NCBI GenBank assembly: GCA_023376005.1
Contig: CM042157.1
Span: 66,150,891 to 66,214,890, forward strand
Length of the DNA stretch: 64,000 bases
Direction of reading: 5' to 3'
DNA from: Doryteuthis pealeii
Lineage: Eukaryota; Mollusca; Cephalopoda; Myopsida; Loliginidae
Shown: in pieces, positions 52,287 through 62,225 of the stretch
Position numbering within the stretch: position 1 is the stretch's first letter
How the letters are laid out: the number at the start of each line of letters is the position of its first letter
The notes under the pieces: generated by a model
Told to the model about the DNA's origin: nothing
The model's database searches: none
The model's input: the letters and a program-made list of their open reading frames with translations, nothing else
Made by a program: the position numbers and the translations under genes

Positions 52287-52837
52287 TCAAAAGGTACGTT
52301 TACATTTTTTTTATGAAAGAGCATGGCAAAAAATCCTTTTACATACTTTTGGACATCGATAAAATGGAGATAAAAAAACCTTTTTTAAAATGTATTTTTT
52401 ACTTTAAAATTAAGATATTCGTTGAATTTTGATAAGATTTTGTAGAATTATGTAAAATTGAGTGTATTAAAATAAAATAAAAAAATTTTTTTTAAATTAA
52501 AAAAAAAAAAAAAAAAAAAAGCATTGTCATCTGTCGTAAAAACAAAAACAACTCCTAACCCCTTAGGTAATAGCTTTCAAAAATTAATTTTTACACCGCA
52601 CAGAGGGCGTTTGTTTTTACTAGTATTTTATAATTATTTGAATAATTCGATAAGAAAGAAAATCTTTACCTCTTCTATGTTTTTGACATAATCCCTGAAC
52701 CAATCTTCACGCCGAGAACTGCTCTCGACAGCTTTGTATCTTGGATCAGAGTCAATCTTTTTTTTAATCTCACTCCAACGCGAGTTACGTTCGATGATGG
52801 TCGTTTCCTTAAGTAGCTGCATAAAATCTGCTTTTAA
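38676..52837 (-). CDS. TCERG1: Transcription elongation regulator 1 (TCERG1/CA150), 3' part
   Basis: Clean exons in transcript order: 52670-52837, 40422-40522, 39692-39752 and 38676-38816. TCERG1 is a nuclear protein that couples RNA polymerase II elongation to splicing. Its N-terminal WW domains bind splicing factors, and its C-terminal FF domains bind the phosphorylated polymerase CTD. Here we see FF3 (LKADFMQLLKET, SDPRYKAVESSSRREDWF), the FF5-FF6 linker and FF6 (KADFRELLKETKLITYK, HLKDIETILQ, NDRRYLVLGCIPDDRKKI), and the C-terminus DRKGVPPPPTASEPSRRTTK, which closely matches the human protein. The FF4 and FF5 coding should lie between 40.5 and 52.7 kb, but that interval is the error-laden block. 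Upstream exons (WW, FF1-2) were not found before 64 kb. Confidence 0.93.
39692..39752 (-). CDS. TCERG1: TCERG1 penultimate exon (FF6)
   Basis: A 61-base exon with acceptor ATAACAG and donor GTGAGA on the minus strand. It encodes SKKMIEENEMHLKDIETILQ. The first base completes a lysine codon from the previous exon. Vertebrate TCERG1 has the matching HLKDVEKILQ segment. Confidence 0.93.
40422..40522 (-). CDS. TCERG1: TCERG1 exon (end of FF5, start of FF6)
   Basis: A 101-base exon with acceptor CCTTTTCAG and donor GTAAGA on the minus strand. It encodes KREKEFEDYRYEQVAQAKAD then FRELLKETKLITY plus a split Lys. It matches the FF5-FF6 junction of TCERG1. It is the last clean exon before the suspect block that starts about 600 bases to the right. 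Confidence 0.93.
47330..47460 (-). CDS. TCERG1: Possible scrambled TCERG1 FF4 exon
   Basis: On the minus strand, after a TTTCCAG acceptor-like site, pieces resembling FF4 can be read by changing frame: WRDE, then a WDIAV piece, then RSEKL, in the order expected for the SWSDTRR...HRWE...EREEKEKLF region of TCERG1. The match is weaker than at 50.1-50.4 kb and could be chance. Confidence 0.3.
50140..50350 (-). CDS. TCERG1: Scrambled TCERG1 segment between FF3 and FF4 (several frameshifts)
   Basis: Read on the minus strand with frame changes, short pieces of the TCERG1 linker after FF3 appear in the right order: AK with an ERK/ARQ cluster, then TLS, then DKDEEQH, then FNGLLT, matching the FF3-FF4 linker and the start of FF4. 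No single frame carries them all. Position and orientation fit the gap between the FF3 exon and the exons at 40 kb. It is more likely a real exon with base-calling errors than a pseudogene, because the flanking exons of the same gene are intact. Boundaries are approximate. Confidence 0.55.
51003..51150 (+). rRNA. Partial, divergent 28S rRNA fragment (sarcin-ricin loop region)
   Basis: The stretch GAAGCAGAATTTGCCACGC... through TTGGATTGTTCACCCA, GGGAACGTGA and AGTACGAGAGGAACCGC follows the 3' part of eukaryotic 28S rRNA, including the universally conserved sarcin-ricin loop, in the right order. A short piece before TTTTGTCCTAC is missing and there are scattered mismatches. Only about 150 bases are present, so it is not a working rRNA gene. 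A GC-rich tail of unknown nature follows to about 51330. Confidence 0.75.
51505..51752 (-). mobile_element. SINE family 1, partly scrambled
   Basis: The tRNA head (right part, GCTCAGTCAGTAGAAC read on minus) is fairly clean. The body further left has many indels against the 1-250 copy. The change in quality marks the right edge of the suspect block. Confidence 0.65.
52046..52623 (+). mobile_element. Non-autonomous Helitron beside the TCERG1 FF3 exon
   Basis: It begins TCCTATTAATAATGGAGCTT, has CTATAACCAAAACTACATCA inside, and ends CGCACAGAGGGCG...CTAG. Poly-A tracts interrupt it at 52256-52282 and near 52500. Its end is 47 bases from the FF3 exon, inside the adjoining intron. Confidence 0.6.
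52670..52837 (-). CDS. TCERG1: TCERG1 exon (FF3 domain)
   Basis: A phase-0 exon of 56 codons with acceptor CGTTTCAG and donor GTAAAG on the minus strand. It encodes LKADFMQLLKET, RNSRWSEIKKKIDSDPRYKA and SSSRREDWFRDYVKNIEE. This is one complete FF domain. Tryptophan and DPRYKAV are the FF hallmarks. A Helitron ends only 47 bases past its donor side. Confidence 0.95.
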
Positions 52838-53609
52838 CTGAAACGGAAAAGACGATACAGTGAAGAAAACAAGAGGAATAAAATTGGCAGCTCGATCTGA
52901 AATAAATAAATACAGTCTAGATAAAAAAAAAATGAAGGGGGGTTCTAGTCTGGCTCTTATATTACAGCCATAATCAAATGCAAAGCTTTTAAGCTGTGAA
53001 AAAAAGTTACAGTACAAAAACAAAATCAAAAAGTTACAGTTGAACATCTATAAAAACATTTTTAGAAATTTAATACTTTAAAATTCACAAAATGTAAATT
53101 TTATGATTGTGTGATTGACTTGTTATTTGTACAGTAAATCTGCGGATCTAATAATATTTTATGTTGTTGCAAATGACAATTGTAAAAGATTATTTAGAGA
53201 TTACAAAATAAGAGAAAATTGGATTTTTTTTTTTAAATAACAGGATGATGTAAACAAACAAAAATAAAATTGAATAAATAATGGGAGACAAAGTGAATTT
53301 GCTCTTCTGACCACTGGAATGATAAGAGAAATTTATGGAACGAACACAAAAAAAAAAAAAAAAAAAAAAAAAAGATCAAGGGAATATGAATGGGAAAAAA
53401 AGTGAACTTCAAAATTGACCCTTTTTAAATATTAACATAGAGAGAGAGAATAACAGTTATGGATTATTATCAAGAAAAATACCTGGAAAAGAAAAGTTAT
53501 TTCTATGTTTAAAATCAATTATAAAAATTTGTTACACAAGATTAACAAGAGAAATCTGATTAAAACATTTAAAGATAGAATTTTAATTTAGCAATGTTTA
53601 AGGAATTGT

Positions 53610-53940
53610 ATTAACTATTGATTAACTATGTATTGAATTAGCTATGAAATTAACTATGTATTGAATTAGCTATGAAAATTACTATGTATTGAATTAGCTA
53701 TGAAATTAACTATGTATTGAATTTAGCTATTGAAATTAACTATGTATTGAATTAGCTATGAAATTAACTATGTATTGAATTAGCTATGAAATTAACTATG
53801 TATTGAATTAGCTATGAAATTAACTATGTATTGAATTAGCTATGAAATTAACTATGTATTGAATTAGCTATGAATTAACTATGTATTGAATTAGCTATGA
53901 AATTAACTATGTATTGAATTATAATTAGCTATGAAATATT
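53610..53940 (+). repeat. 28-bp minisatellite, about 11 units
   Basis: The unit ATTAGCTATGAAATTAACTA TGTATTGA repeats in tandem with small indels. It lies to the right of the TCERG1 FF3 exon, in its upstream intron. Confidence 0.9.
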
Positions 53941-54488
53941 TCTTTCAAGAGAATTTTATTTAAGTACTATAGCAGGTTACAAAAAGAAACATTTTTTTTT
54001 TTTAAATGGTCTCAATATATATATTAAAAAAAAAAAAATTTTTTTTTAAACCTACATACTAATTTAATTAAGAGTTGGAAAAAGTTTTTGCTAAAATATT
54101 TACAAAAAAAAGAAGAAAAAAAAGAAAAAAGAGGGGTGAGTAGGGAGGAAATGATTTTTTTAAGAATAAAAACAAAAAACACACACACACTAAAGAGAAA
54201 ATTGTAGTAAGAATTTGGTTTTTAAAAAGAAAGAAAGAAAGGTGAAGAAAGGAGGTAATAATTCTTACATTTCTTCATAAAATTTTTTTTTTTTTTTTTT
54301 TTTTTTGAGTACCTTAATTGTTATTCTCTAAGCTAAACAAGTTTTGACCAAACAGATTTGTAGTGTTTAGCTAATTAGACGATGATGAATGGTGCTATAA
54401 AAGATACAAATTATAAACCTCACATGTTATCACTATGAAAAGACAAAAAAAAAAACCTAACTGAATTTAATAAGATGAAAATTAAATC

Positions 54489-54525
<37 letters not shown>

Positions 54526-55824
54526 TCCAAAGAAAATATTCAATAATGACAAAGTTGACAGCACTTGATACTTGATCAGAGAAAAATCAATAATTTATAT
54601 CAAAACTAAATTATTTTCTATTACAAAATAATATATTAAAAAGAAAAAAAAAAAAAAAAGGAAAGAAAAAACTCATTTAAAATTCTGACAAAAAGGTAAA
54701 TTACAATATTTTAGATGACATCAAAAAAAAAAAAAATACAAATTGTAAAAAGTGTCAGCTGGTCTATTCTTTGAGGTGAAACTATAATTTTGCAAATAAA
54801 AAATAAAGTTTCTAAATTATAAATAGTGAACAAAAGCAGAGAACTTAGAAAAAAATAAATATTTACACAGGATCTTTTTTTTTTTTTAAGTTCTTTTACT
54901 TACACTAATTTGTATTAAGTGTTAATGGGTTTTTATATTGATAAAATATTGGGGGCAAAAATGGATTTAAAAGAAAACTAAGTTTCTAAAGAAATTAAAT
55001 ATTCAATTATCCACATATCTATTTCTTATGTGCACGAAATTTTTTTTTTTTTTTTAAATCCAAGTATAAACTAATTTTTATTAAGTACAATATTATGAGA
55101 AGTTTGAAATACAAAGAGAAATGCTTTTCTAAAAATTAATTCTCTTACAAAGTGGAGAACAAAGAAATTTGAATTAAAAAACAAAAAAGTGCCGAATTAT
55201 ATATTCCAGCTGAACAAGGAAAAAAACTGCAATATCTGAAAATGTTCTAAGTTTTAATTCCCAGGTAGAAATTTTAATTTTTAAATTTTCTACTAACAAA
55301 ATGCTATTCACAACACGGCTTATCTGATATAAAATCTATCAACCTATAACTAGGTTTTCCCAAAGTAGAAAAAAAGTAGTAATACAATAGCTTTTTTTTT
55401 TTTTTTTTTTTTCTTAAAATAAATATCTGAAAATTTATGTAGAGGTATGAAGTGGAGTTAGAGAGGTATAGAGAGAGTGAGACATGTACAGAGAGAGAAA
55501 GAGAGAGATACACACAAACAGAAGTATAGTTAGAGAGAGACAGATGAGTTTGTTTGGATAGTAATTAAATTTAAAGTATACAAATTTTGAACAAAGCAGC
55601 TATTAGAACTTAAAGTTTAAATGGTAGAGGAGACTAATTGTAACATCTGTGCTCTTAGGCTGTGGCTGACGTTAACATTTAATTCCATGAGGAACAAATA
55701 CTTTAAAGGTTGCAGTAATACAATAGAAATGTGCATATCTAAAGGGCAGTGATTGTTTAGTAAAGAAAAATTGTGATTAGCTTTACTCTAGAACAGCACA
55801 ACCCAAAGTATGTGGCAACTTTAT

Positions 55825-55925
55825 AATATAATGAAATTTATTGCGTACAGTGCCTCAGGTGCAACACAACTCATCAAAGGTTCATGTATAGTACATGGAA
55901 TAATGTACTAATGTCCCAGTTTCAT
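55825..55925 (-). mobile_element. LINE 3' tail fragment
   Basis: Minus-strand match to the LINE tail at 27210-27320 (ATGAGTTGTGTTGCACCTGA, AATTTCATTATA). Only the tail is kept, as expected for strong 5' truncation. Confidence 0.6.
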
Positions 55926-55926
55926 A

Positions 55927-56290
55927 TCTTATTATAATGGAGATTCAGTGTCTGTCAGTCTGTAACTACATCACTGTTTACATCACAATACCCACAGGAA
56001 TTGTGTAAGTTTATTAATGAGTATTTAATTCATAGTTTATTATTCATAGAATAAATCTTATTTATCAATGGTGTCGCAATGAAAATCCAAGTTAGATTTG
56101 CCTAAAAATAGTTAATTAGTGTGTTTAAATCTTGCAATATATCACTGAAAAATAAAGGTTTACATAATATATGGTGTGGCTAATTTGCCTACTGGTTTTA
56201 ACAAATAATTATTTGGTGATCTGTAATATTGTTTTATTCTCCAAAGTATCAAAATAAAATGTATAGAATCTTTTTGTATTATTCAATACT
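55927..56290 (+). mobile_element. Helitron copy lacking a clear 3' end
   Basis: It begins TCTTATTATAATGGAGATTC with CTGTAACTACATCACTG, then the typical TTTGCCT and ATTATTTGGTGAT landmarks. No terminal hairpin is found. It sits next to a LINE 3' tail at 55830-55920. Confidence 0.55.
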
Positions 56291-56774
56291 TATTCTTTTC
56301 ACATGCTATGCTACAATACAACAGATAGAAATACTTTGAAATCAAATAATATGGCACAATTATAATACTGGTCTGTGTCACATCAGCAAAATATCATGCC
56401 AGTATTACCACATCAGATAATTTGAAAAGCACTTTTCTATAAGAGTCTTCATTTTGAAAGAGATCATTGTAAAAAGCGTCATGTTCAAATTTAAAATCTT
56501 AAGTAAATTAAAGGGGGAGGGGGGACACCCCACCCCAATCATAAATTTGAGAGAAACAAAATCACATTTGAAAGAATTTACTAAAAATTAGATTATCAAA
56601 AAGGAAATCAGAAACAAATTAACAGCAAATACACAAATCAAGAATTTTCAAACCAACAACGAAAAATATTTCAGCCACACACAATTTTTTTTTTTATAGA
56701 AATAAACATTTTGTTTTTAAAAATCAAAACTCTAGAATTTTATGAATGAAGAACTGGAAAAGAAAAATAGGTGC

Positions 56775-57115
56775 CATTATAGTATGTGGCCTACCTTTTT
56801 GATTCTGTTATAGTATGTGTGCTACCCGGTTTGAATGTGTCCTACCTCAGTAAGAGTATATTTATAGATATAAGTAGTAAGCAATTTATTGAAACTAATT
56901 ATTTTTCACATATATTCAATTTCAAGAAATGCAATTCAGTCATAAGCTGTATATAGTAATTAAGAATAATTAAAAAAGAATTTAACCATAATTTACATGA
57001 ATCAGAGATCTATTTAATTCTAAAATAGGATTAGGGTTAGCAGTTATTATAACCTTATAATATACTTTTTATGGTAGGCCACATACTATAAGAGAGACAT
57101 GATTTCGTAGGCCAC
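56775..57115 (-). repeat. Inverted copy of the 31-bp-repeat element, contracted
   Basis: On the minus strand it has the same leader as 3645-3710 and one or two 31-base units. A lone unit-like GTAGGCCACATACTATAAG lies on the plus strand near 57075. This shows the leader and repeat travel together. Confidence 0.7.
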
Positions 57116-57793
57116 TGATTAAGAAAATTAACAAATTATATTTTTATCTATTTTTTTTTTCTGAAAATATATTACTTTCCAAACATCCTCATATTTAAGA
57201 AAAGTTTTCCTTCTAAAAAAAAAAAACAAATAGGGGGTGGGGGTGGAAATATTTTTAAGATTAAAAAGAATTCATACAACACATTTTCTTAATTATTTCT
57301 TCTGGAAAATTCAATTATCAATCCTACTAAAATCCCATCCCATTTTTATTGTATATAATAACATGAAAATTCTCATGATGCCAACCATTATTTACAAGAT
57401 CAATGATTATTGGTATTCGGTGCCAAAAGACCAGAAGCCAAACACACAGTTTCCTAAACCATCAGTTTTACAACTTAGCTTGGCACAAGGCAAGAAGTAT
57501 GGAGCACCCAGCAAGAATCAGACTCACTAATCTATCTTGATAACCATTACACTACATGAGATAGCCATCAAATAAGTTGGGACTCTGCAAAGTAATTGAT
57601 AACTAAAACAATTTCAAAATTCCCTTACTAGATATGTTAAAGAAAAATAGAAATTTGAATTTAAAGGGGGCGGGGGGCTTATTATATATTCCAACTGAAC
57701 AAGGAAAAAATTGCAATATCTGAAAATATTCTAAGTTTTAATTTTTTAGGAAAAAAAAAAGTTTCTTTTACAGTAAATCTTATTTAAACATAT

Positions 57794-58083
57794 CAGTGAT
57801 GCTGATGGCTTTTTGATTTAGTGCATCCTGGGACACAAATAATTGCTTTGAATGAGTCCCCAGGAAAATTTATGGGTCCCAACTAAAGCCATCTAACTCC
57901 TACCTTGTAACCTATCCTGTGTAATTCATTTCTCAGAAACTATTGAAATGTATTTACAGTTAGCTTGAAATGGTGAGGGGAAGAAAAAAAGAAAGACACC
58001 TGAATGCCTGGATATGATTTTACTGCATCCTTTTAGATTTTTATGCATCAGGGACGCAGGACACATACCTATCAGCATCTCTG
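57794..58083 (+). mobile_element. hAT-like MITE, full length
   Basis: It begins CAGTGATGCTGATGGC and ends ATCAGCATCTCTG; the ends pair over 13 bases with one mismatch. The inner sequence matches the 7289 copy. Confidence 0.7.
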
Positions 58084-58767
58084 CATATCCAACAAAAATT
58101 AGACAGTATCTACTTTGTTTTTAATCAACAAATTCTATTTAAATAGGTCAACAGAATTGTTTTAATGAACTGTGAAAGAAGAAAATTGTATTTTTCATTC
58201 AAACACCATGAAAAAGTGGGCAGTATATGTATAGTAGAAGACTGAGATATTATGACAAGAGTGTTGTGTTGCATGAGGATTTTCAAAATGTTTTCCCACT
58301 CCATTGGATTGATCGATTTTTGAAAGTTTCAGAAAAAGCAAGTTAACTTTTACAAAATTATTACACTAACAAAATAAAAACTTATTTTCAGGTCTACATA
58401 ATTTACACACAATTTTATATCAGAATATTCGACAATTTTCTTTTTTAAAACATGAAAAGAACTATGACAAATTAACTTTCTTTTTTTTTTTTTTAAATAT
58501 GCCCTGAAAGTGGAAGAATAAAACAGAATTTAATCCATTTTTCTTTGAGCATACTTTCTCATTTTTTTAAGCCTTATTGTAAGGGACACACATTGAATAG
58601 TTTTCTAAATATATGTAAAATTGGTTAATAAAAAAAAAATTTTTAAATAAAAAAAAAGTTAAGATTTTCAACAGGCATTGACTTTCATAAAAATGTTTTT
58701 GCTGGAATAATGTTTAAAAAAACAAAAAAAACAAATAAAATCTTAAATGAATCCATTTAAAATGTTT

Positions 58768-58985
58768 AGGACTGGTTTAGCTCAGTCGGTAGAGCACTGG
58801 TTCAATACCGGCCCTCGCCAACTCAGTGTATGAGTGGCACAAGGATCTGTGCAGTAAAGTGAGGAGCTGATAGTAGTTGTGGCGCTCCACCAAAGACACT
58901 AAAAAACAATCTCTAGCACTACTAAAAAGGGGATAGACTTCCCCACCGTCAGGCTGATATTGACTTAAGGCCACGCAAAAAAGAA
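58768..58985 (+). mobile_element. SINE family 1 with internal deletion of the tRNA head
   Basis: Box A TAGCTCAGTCGGTAGAGC runs directly into CTGGTTCAATACCGGCC, so about 25 bases covering the anticodon-arm region are missing. The rest of the body is near complete. Confidence 0.8.
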
Positions 58986-59550
58986 AAAAAAAATACAAGT
59001 AAAAATTGTTAATTTTAATTGAATCTTCACAATCTATTAAATGCTAAATTAAATTACAGAATATACTAACCTTAATAGGTTAGTGTATTCCGAAATTTAA
59101 TGAAAGTTTTTGACGAGGGTTCATTTTTAAACAATTATGTCTATACCTTTCTGACAGATTTAAATGTCAAGTATACTCAAGTCAGATTAGAGAATTTTTC
59201 GAACATATAGGTACTCAAAAGATTTTATCTGCCATTATAAAATGGCAGATGTATTAGATGAAAGAGAGAGAGAGAGAGAAAGAGAGCGAGAGATTAAGTA
59301 AATCCATGCAAAGTAAAAAGGTTAAAAACTAAAATTAGTTGCAAAAAAGAAATCCAAGAGTAAAATGTTAGATCTAAAATTGGTTAATTTTACTTCAAGT
59401 GTAAAACACAGAACATCCCTGATCTTAGACACAAAAAATGAAATCTTTGTTTTCTTTAAACACCAAATCTTTAATATTTCTTCCAAGTTGATAAATTTTT
59501 TCCTTAACAAAAAAAAATAATATAGGATAATAAAGCAAAATACTTTTTCT

Positions 59551-59594
<44 letters not shown>

Positions 59595-60049
59595 CTCAGA
59601 TACCCAAAAGCTTTTTAAAAAAAGATCATATCCCACAATATCTAAGCAACTATTAACAATCTGCCTACCAAATTTCCCCCACGGCTGTACTAAATTTTCT
59701 TGGTGTTTTTTTTACCTGTATGAGGAGATATTGCAAAGTTCAGAATTCATTCTATTCTAATAAAGTCCTATTATTATTGTAATCTGAGTGACACGTGCGA
59801 GAGCAACTGTCTATCACACTATGGTAGGATTGCAGTTGTGGGAAAGCCACTGAGAGTGGGTTTAAAGTAGGCAAAGAATTTAACTGATATATTTTATTGG
59901 TCAGTGTTTCATTCCTACTAAATAGTTAATAAAATGATCACCCATTTATTTTTGTATGACATGTATGGGAGACTTTAACTACCACTTTTTATCAAGATTA
60001 GATATGAAAGGCCATAATTATTATTTATCCTTCCTGGGCATTTGGTTCT

Positions 60050-60150
60050 CATATAATAATAATTAAAATATTGCATAGTGCTCAGATACACTACAACACA
60101 TCAAAGGTGCATGTATAGTATATCTATAATAACATACTAATGTCAGGAAA
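60050..60150 (-). mobile_element. LINE 3' tail fragment
   Basis: Minus-strand match to the same LINE tail, more diverged: GTGTTGTAGTGTATCTGAGC then a TTATTATTAT end. Confidence 0.5.
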
Positions 60151-60403
60151 ATAAACAGTGTATGGAGTCATGATATGTGTATATGTAACAATCCATATAG
60201 GCAGTTGACTCCTTCATTTTATGCATTTTCCAATCTGAGATTATTTTTTATCTATGAAAGAATTATGTTCTCTTTTGCCTTCCATATTTTTATTGGGATT
60301 TAAATACTAAGATGCAATATGTCTCAAGAAAACATTGTTTTCAACAATATTCCAACCAAAAAGGAATCAATTTCTCTAAATTTTTGACATAAGGCTTTAT
60401 GAT

Positions 60404-60517
60404 TAGTATTATTTGTATTATTCAGACTATTGTCCTCATCTTCATTGTTATCTATACAACGTTTTACAAATAACAATGAAGATGAGGACAATAGTCCGAA
60501 TAATACAAATAATACTA
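60404..60517. repeat. Near-perfect foldback: 47-base arms, 20-base loop
   Basis: The left arm 60404-60450 (GACTATTGTCCTCATCTTCA) is complementary to 60471-60517 (TGAAGATGAGGACAATAGTC) with one mismatch. A related single arm lies at 20305-20340 (GAAGATGAAGACAATAGTCC). Confidence 0.9.
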
Positions 60518-62171
60518 AAAAGAAGTCAATAATTCAGAAAATATTGACATGGTTTCATCTCAAATTTATTTCTGGTCAAAATTTTTTTAAATTAATTCTT
60601 TTTTAATTCATAATGCAAGATCTAACTAAGCTTGCTTAACAATTTGAGTTTGTAAGCCTGATATTTTGGGCTGAACTCTATTTAACTATATACTATAAGC
60701 CCAATATTTGGATTCAATAGATTATATCAGATAGTAATAAAAGGTTTTAAAAACTATTTTTAAAAATAAAATCAATAATCAATCTTAAAGTTATATATCA
60801 AAAACAAGTTTTGTGTTAAACTTGTTCTTAAAATGCTTCTATTCAATTTAATATTTAAGTTCAATGTTTCATATTGTATAAAAAAAAATTATTATAGTCA
60901 ATAGAGTCACTGTATAAAATATGCTAATTAATATATGAAAAATCCACCATCATAATGAAACCAGGAGTAATTTGTTGCAATTTTACAGTTTTTACTTTGC
61001 CATAAATGCATTTACACTAATTTTTTTTTCTTCTTTTTGTTATTACTTTTCTTAAAAATGTTGTAAAGGACAAAAATAGAAAATAATTTTTTACACATTT
61101 TGCTAAAATACTTGGAAGATTTTGAAGAAAAAAAAAAAAAAGTATGTATTTGTAAATTATAAATATAAAAGAATTCACCAAAAAGTCATATAGGATTTTA
61201 TTATTCACTTCAGTGATCAGAGGAGAAAAAGTCACTAAAAACTGCTCTGAAATTATTTATATACAAAATAAAAATCAGGGTTGGGTATTCAAAATGACAT
61301 GGAGTAAATTAATAACTTTATATATTATACAAATAAACAAATAAGCAAAACATAAGGGGGTTTAGAAAAAGGGAAAAATAACGCACGCACACACCCACGC
61401 ACTCATTATGTATATAACAACTGAAGCTTCAGAAAAGTTTTTTTTTTTTTTTTAAATTTTAAACTAATCTAAGATCTTATCTCAAAACTCAAATTCATAG
61501 ATTTGATCTTGGTATCTTGATTAGAAATAATTGAATCCATCTATTAAATCAATAATAGATCAACAAGTGATCAAACTCAAAAGAGTTTGATACAAGATCC
61601 ACAGGAGGAAAATTCCCAACTCTAACACAAGATTCTATTTTTAAAATTTTACCAAAATATCTAAAAAAATATATAAATAAATAAATTAAAAAAATCACAA
61701 ATATAATTCAAATATCAAGTTTTGTCGGTGGACAGCCATATAAAGTAGAAAATTTATCTTCAAAATAAAGAAGATATTCACATCTATTTCCTGCTGTAAA
61801 TATTCTATAAAAATAAATTTATGCTATTTAATATATAAGAGTGCTTAAGAAAATACTGCTAAGTGGAATTATTTATCTAGTCTATGTATCTTAAGAAAAA
61901 CACATCAATTAGGCTGAGTTAATATTTTTTACATTTTTAACTATTTACATGTGGTAATCAACAACTTAAAACTAAGAAAGATGGTGTGTGTGCTAAATAG
62001 ATCAAATGATTAAGAAAAAAAAAAGGGGGGGAAGGTAATAAAATTTCTCAATTTTGTGAAGAATTAAAAAAATTTTTTTTAAAATTAAAAGTTTGATAAG
62101 GCATGACCAACACAGTATTCATTACACTAATTACTAGCACCACCAATGAGTCAGAATAGACTACCACGTAC

Positions 62172-62225
62172 CGTGCAAAAGCTACGATCTTTGTATGATA
62201 GGTAACCACTAAGGCCAGGAACTAC
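62172..62225 (-). CDS. Candidate 54-base cassette exon, unassigned
   Basis: On the minus strand an open 18-codon segment (VVPGLSGYLSYKDRSFCT) lies between TTTTTCAG and GTACGT. It is more GC-rich than its surroundings and its length is a multiple of three. I do not recognise it in TCERG1 or elsewhere. It may be chance. Confidence 0.2.
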
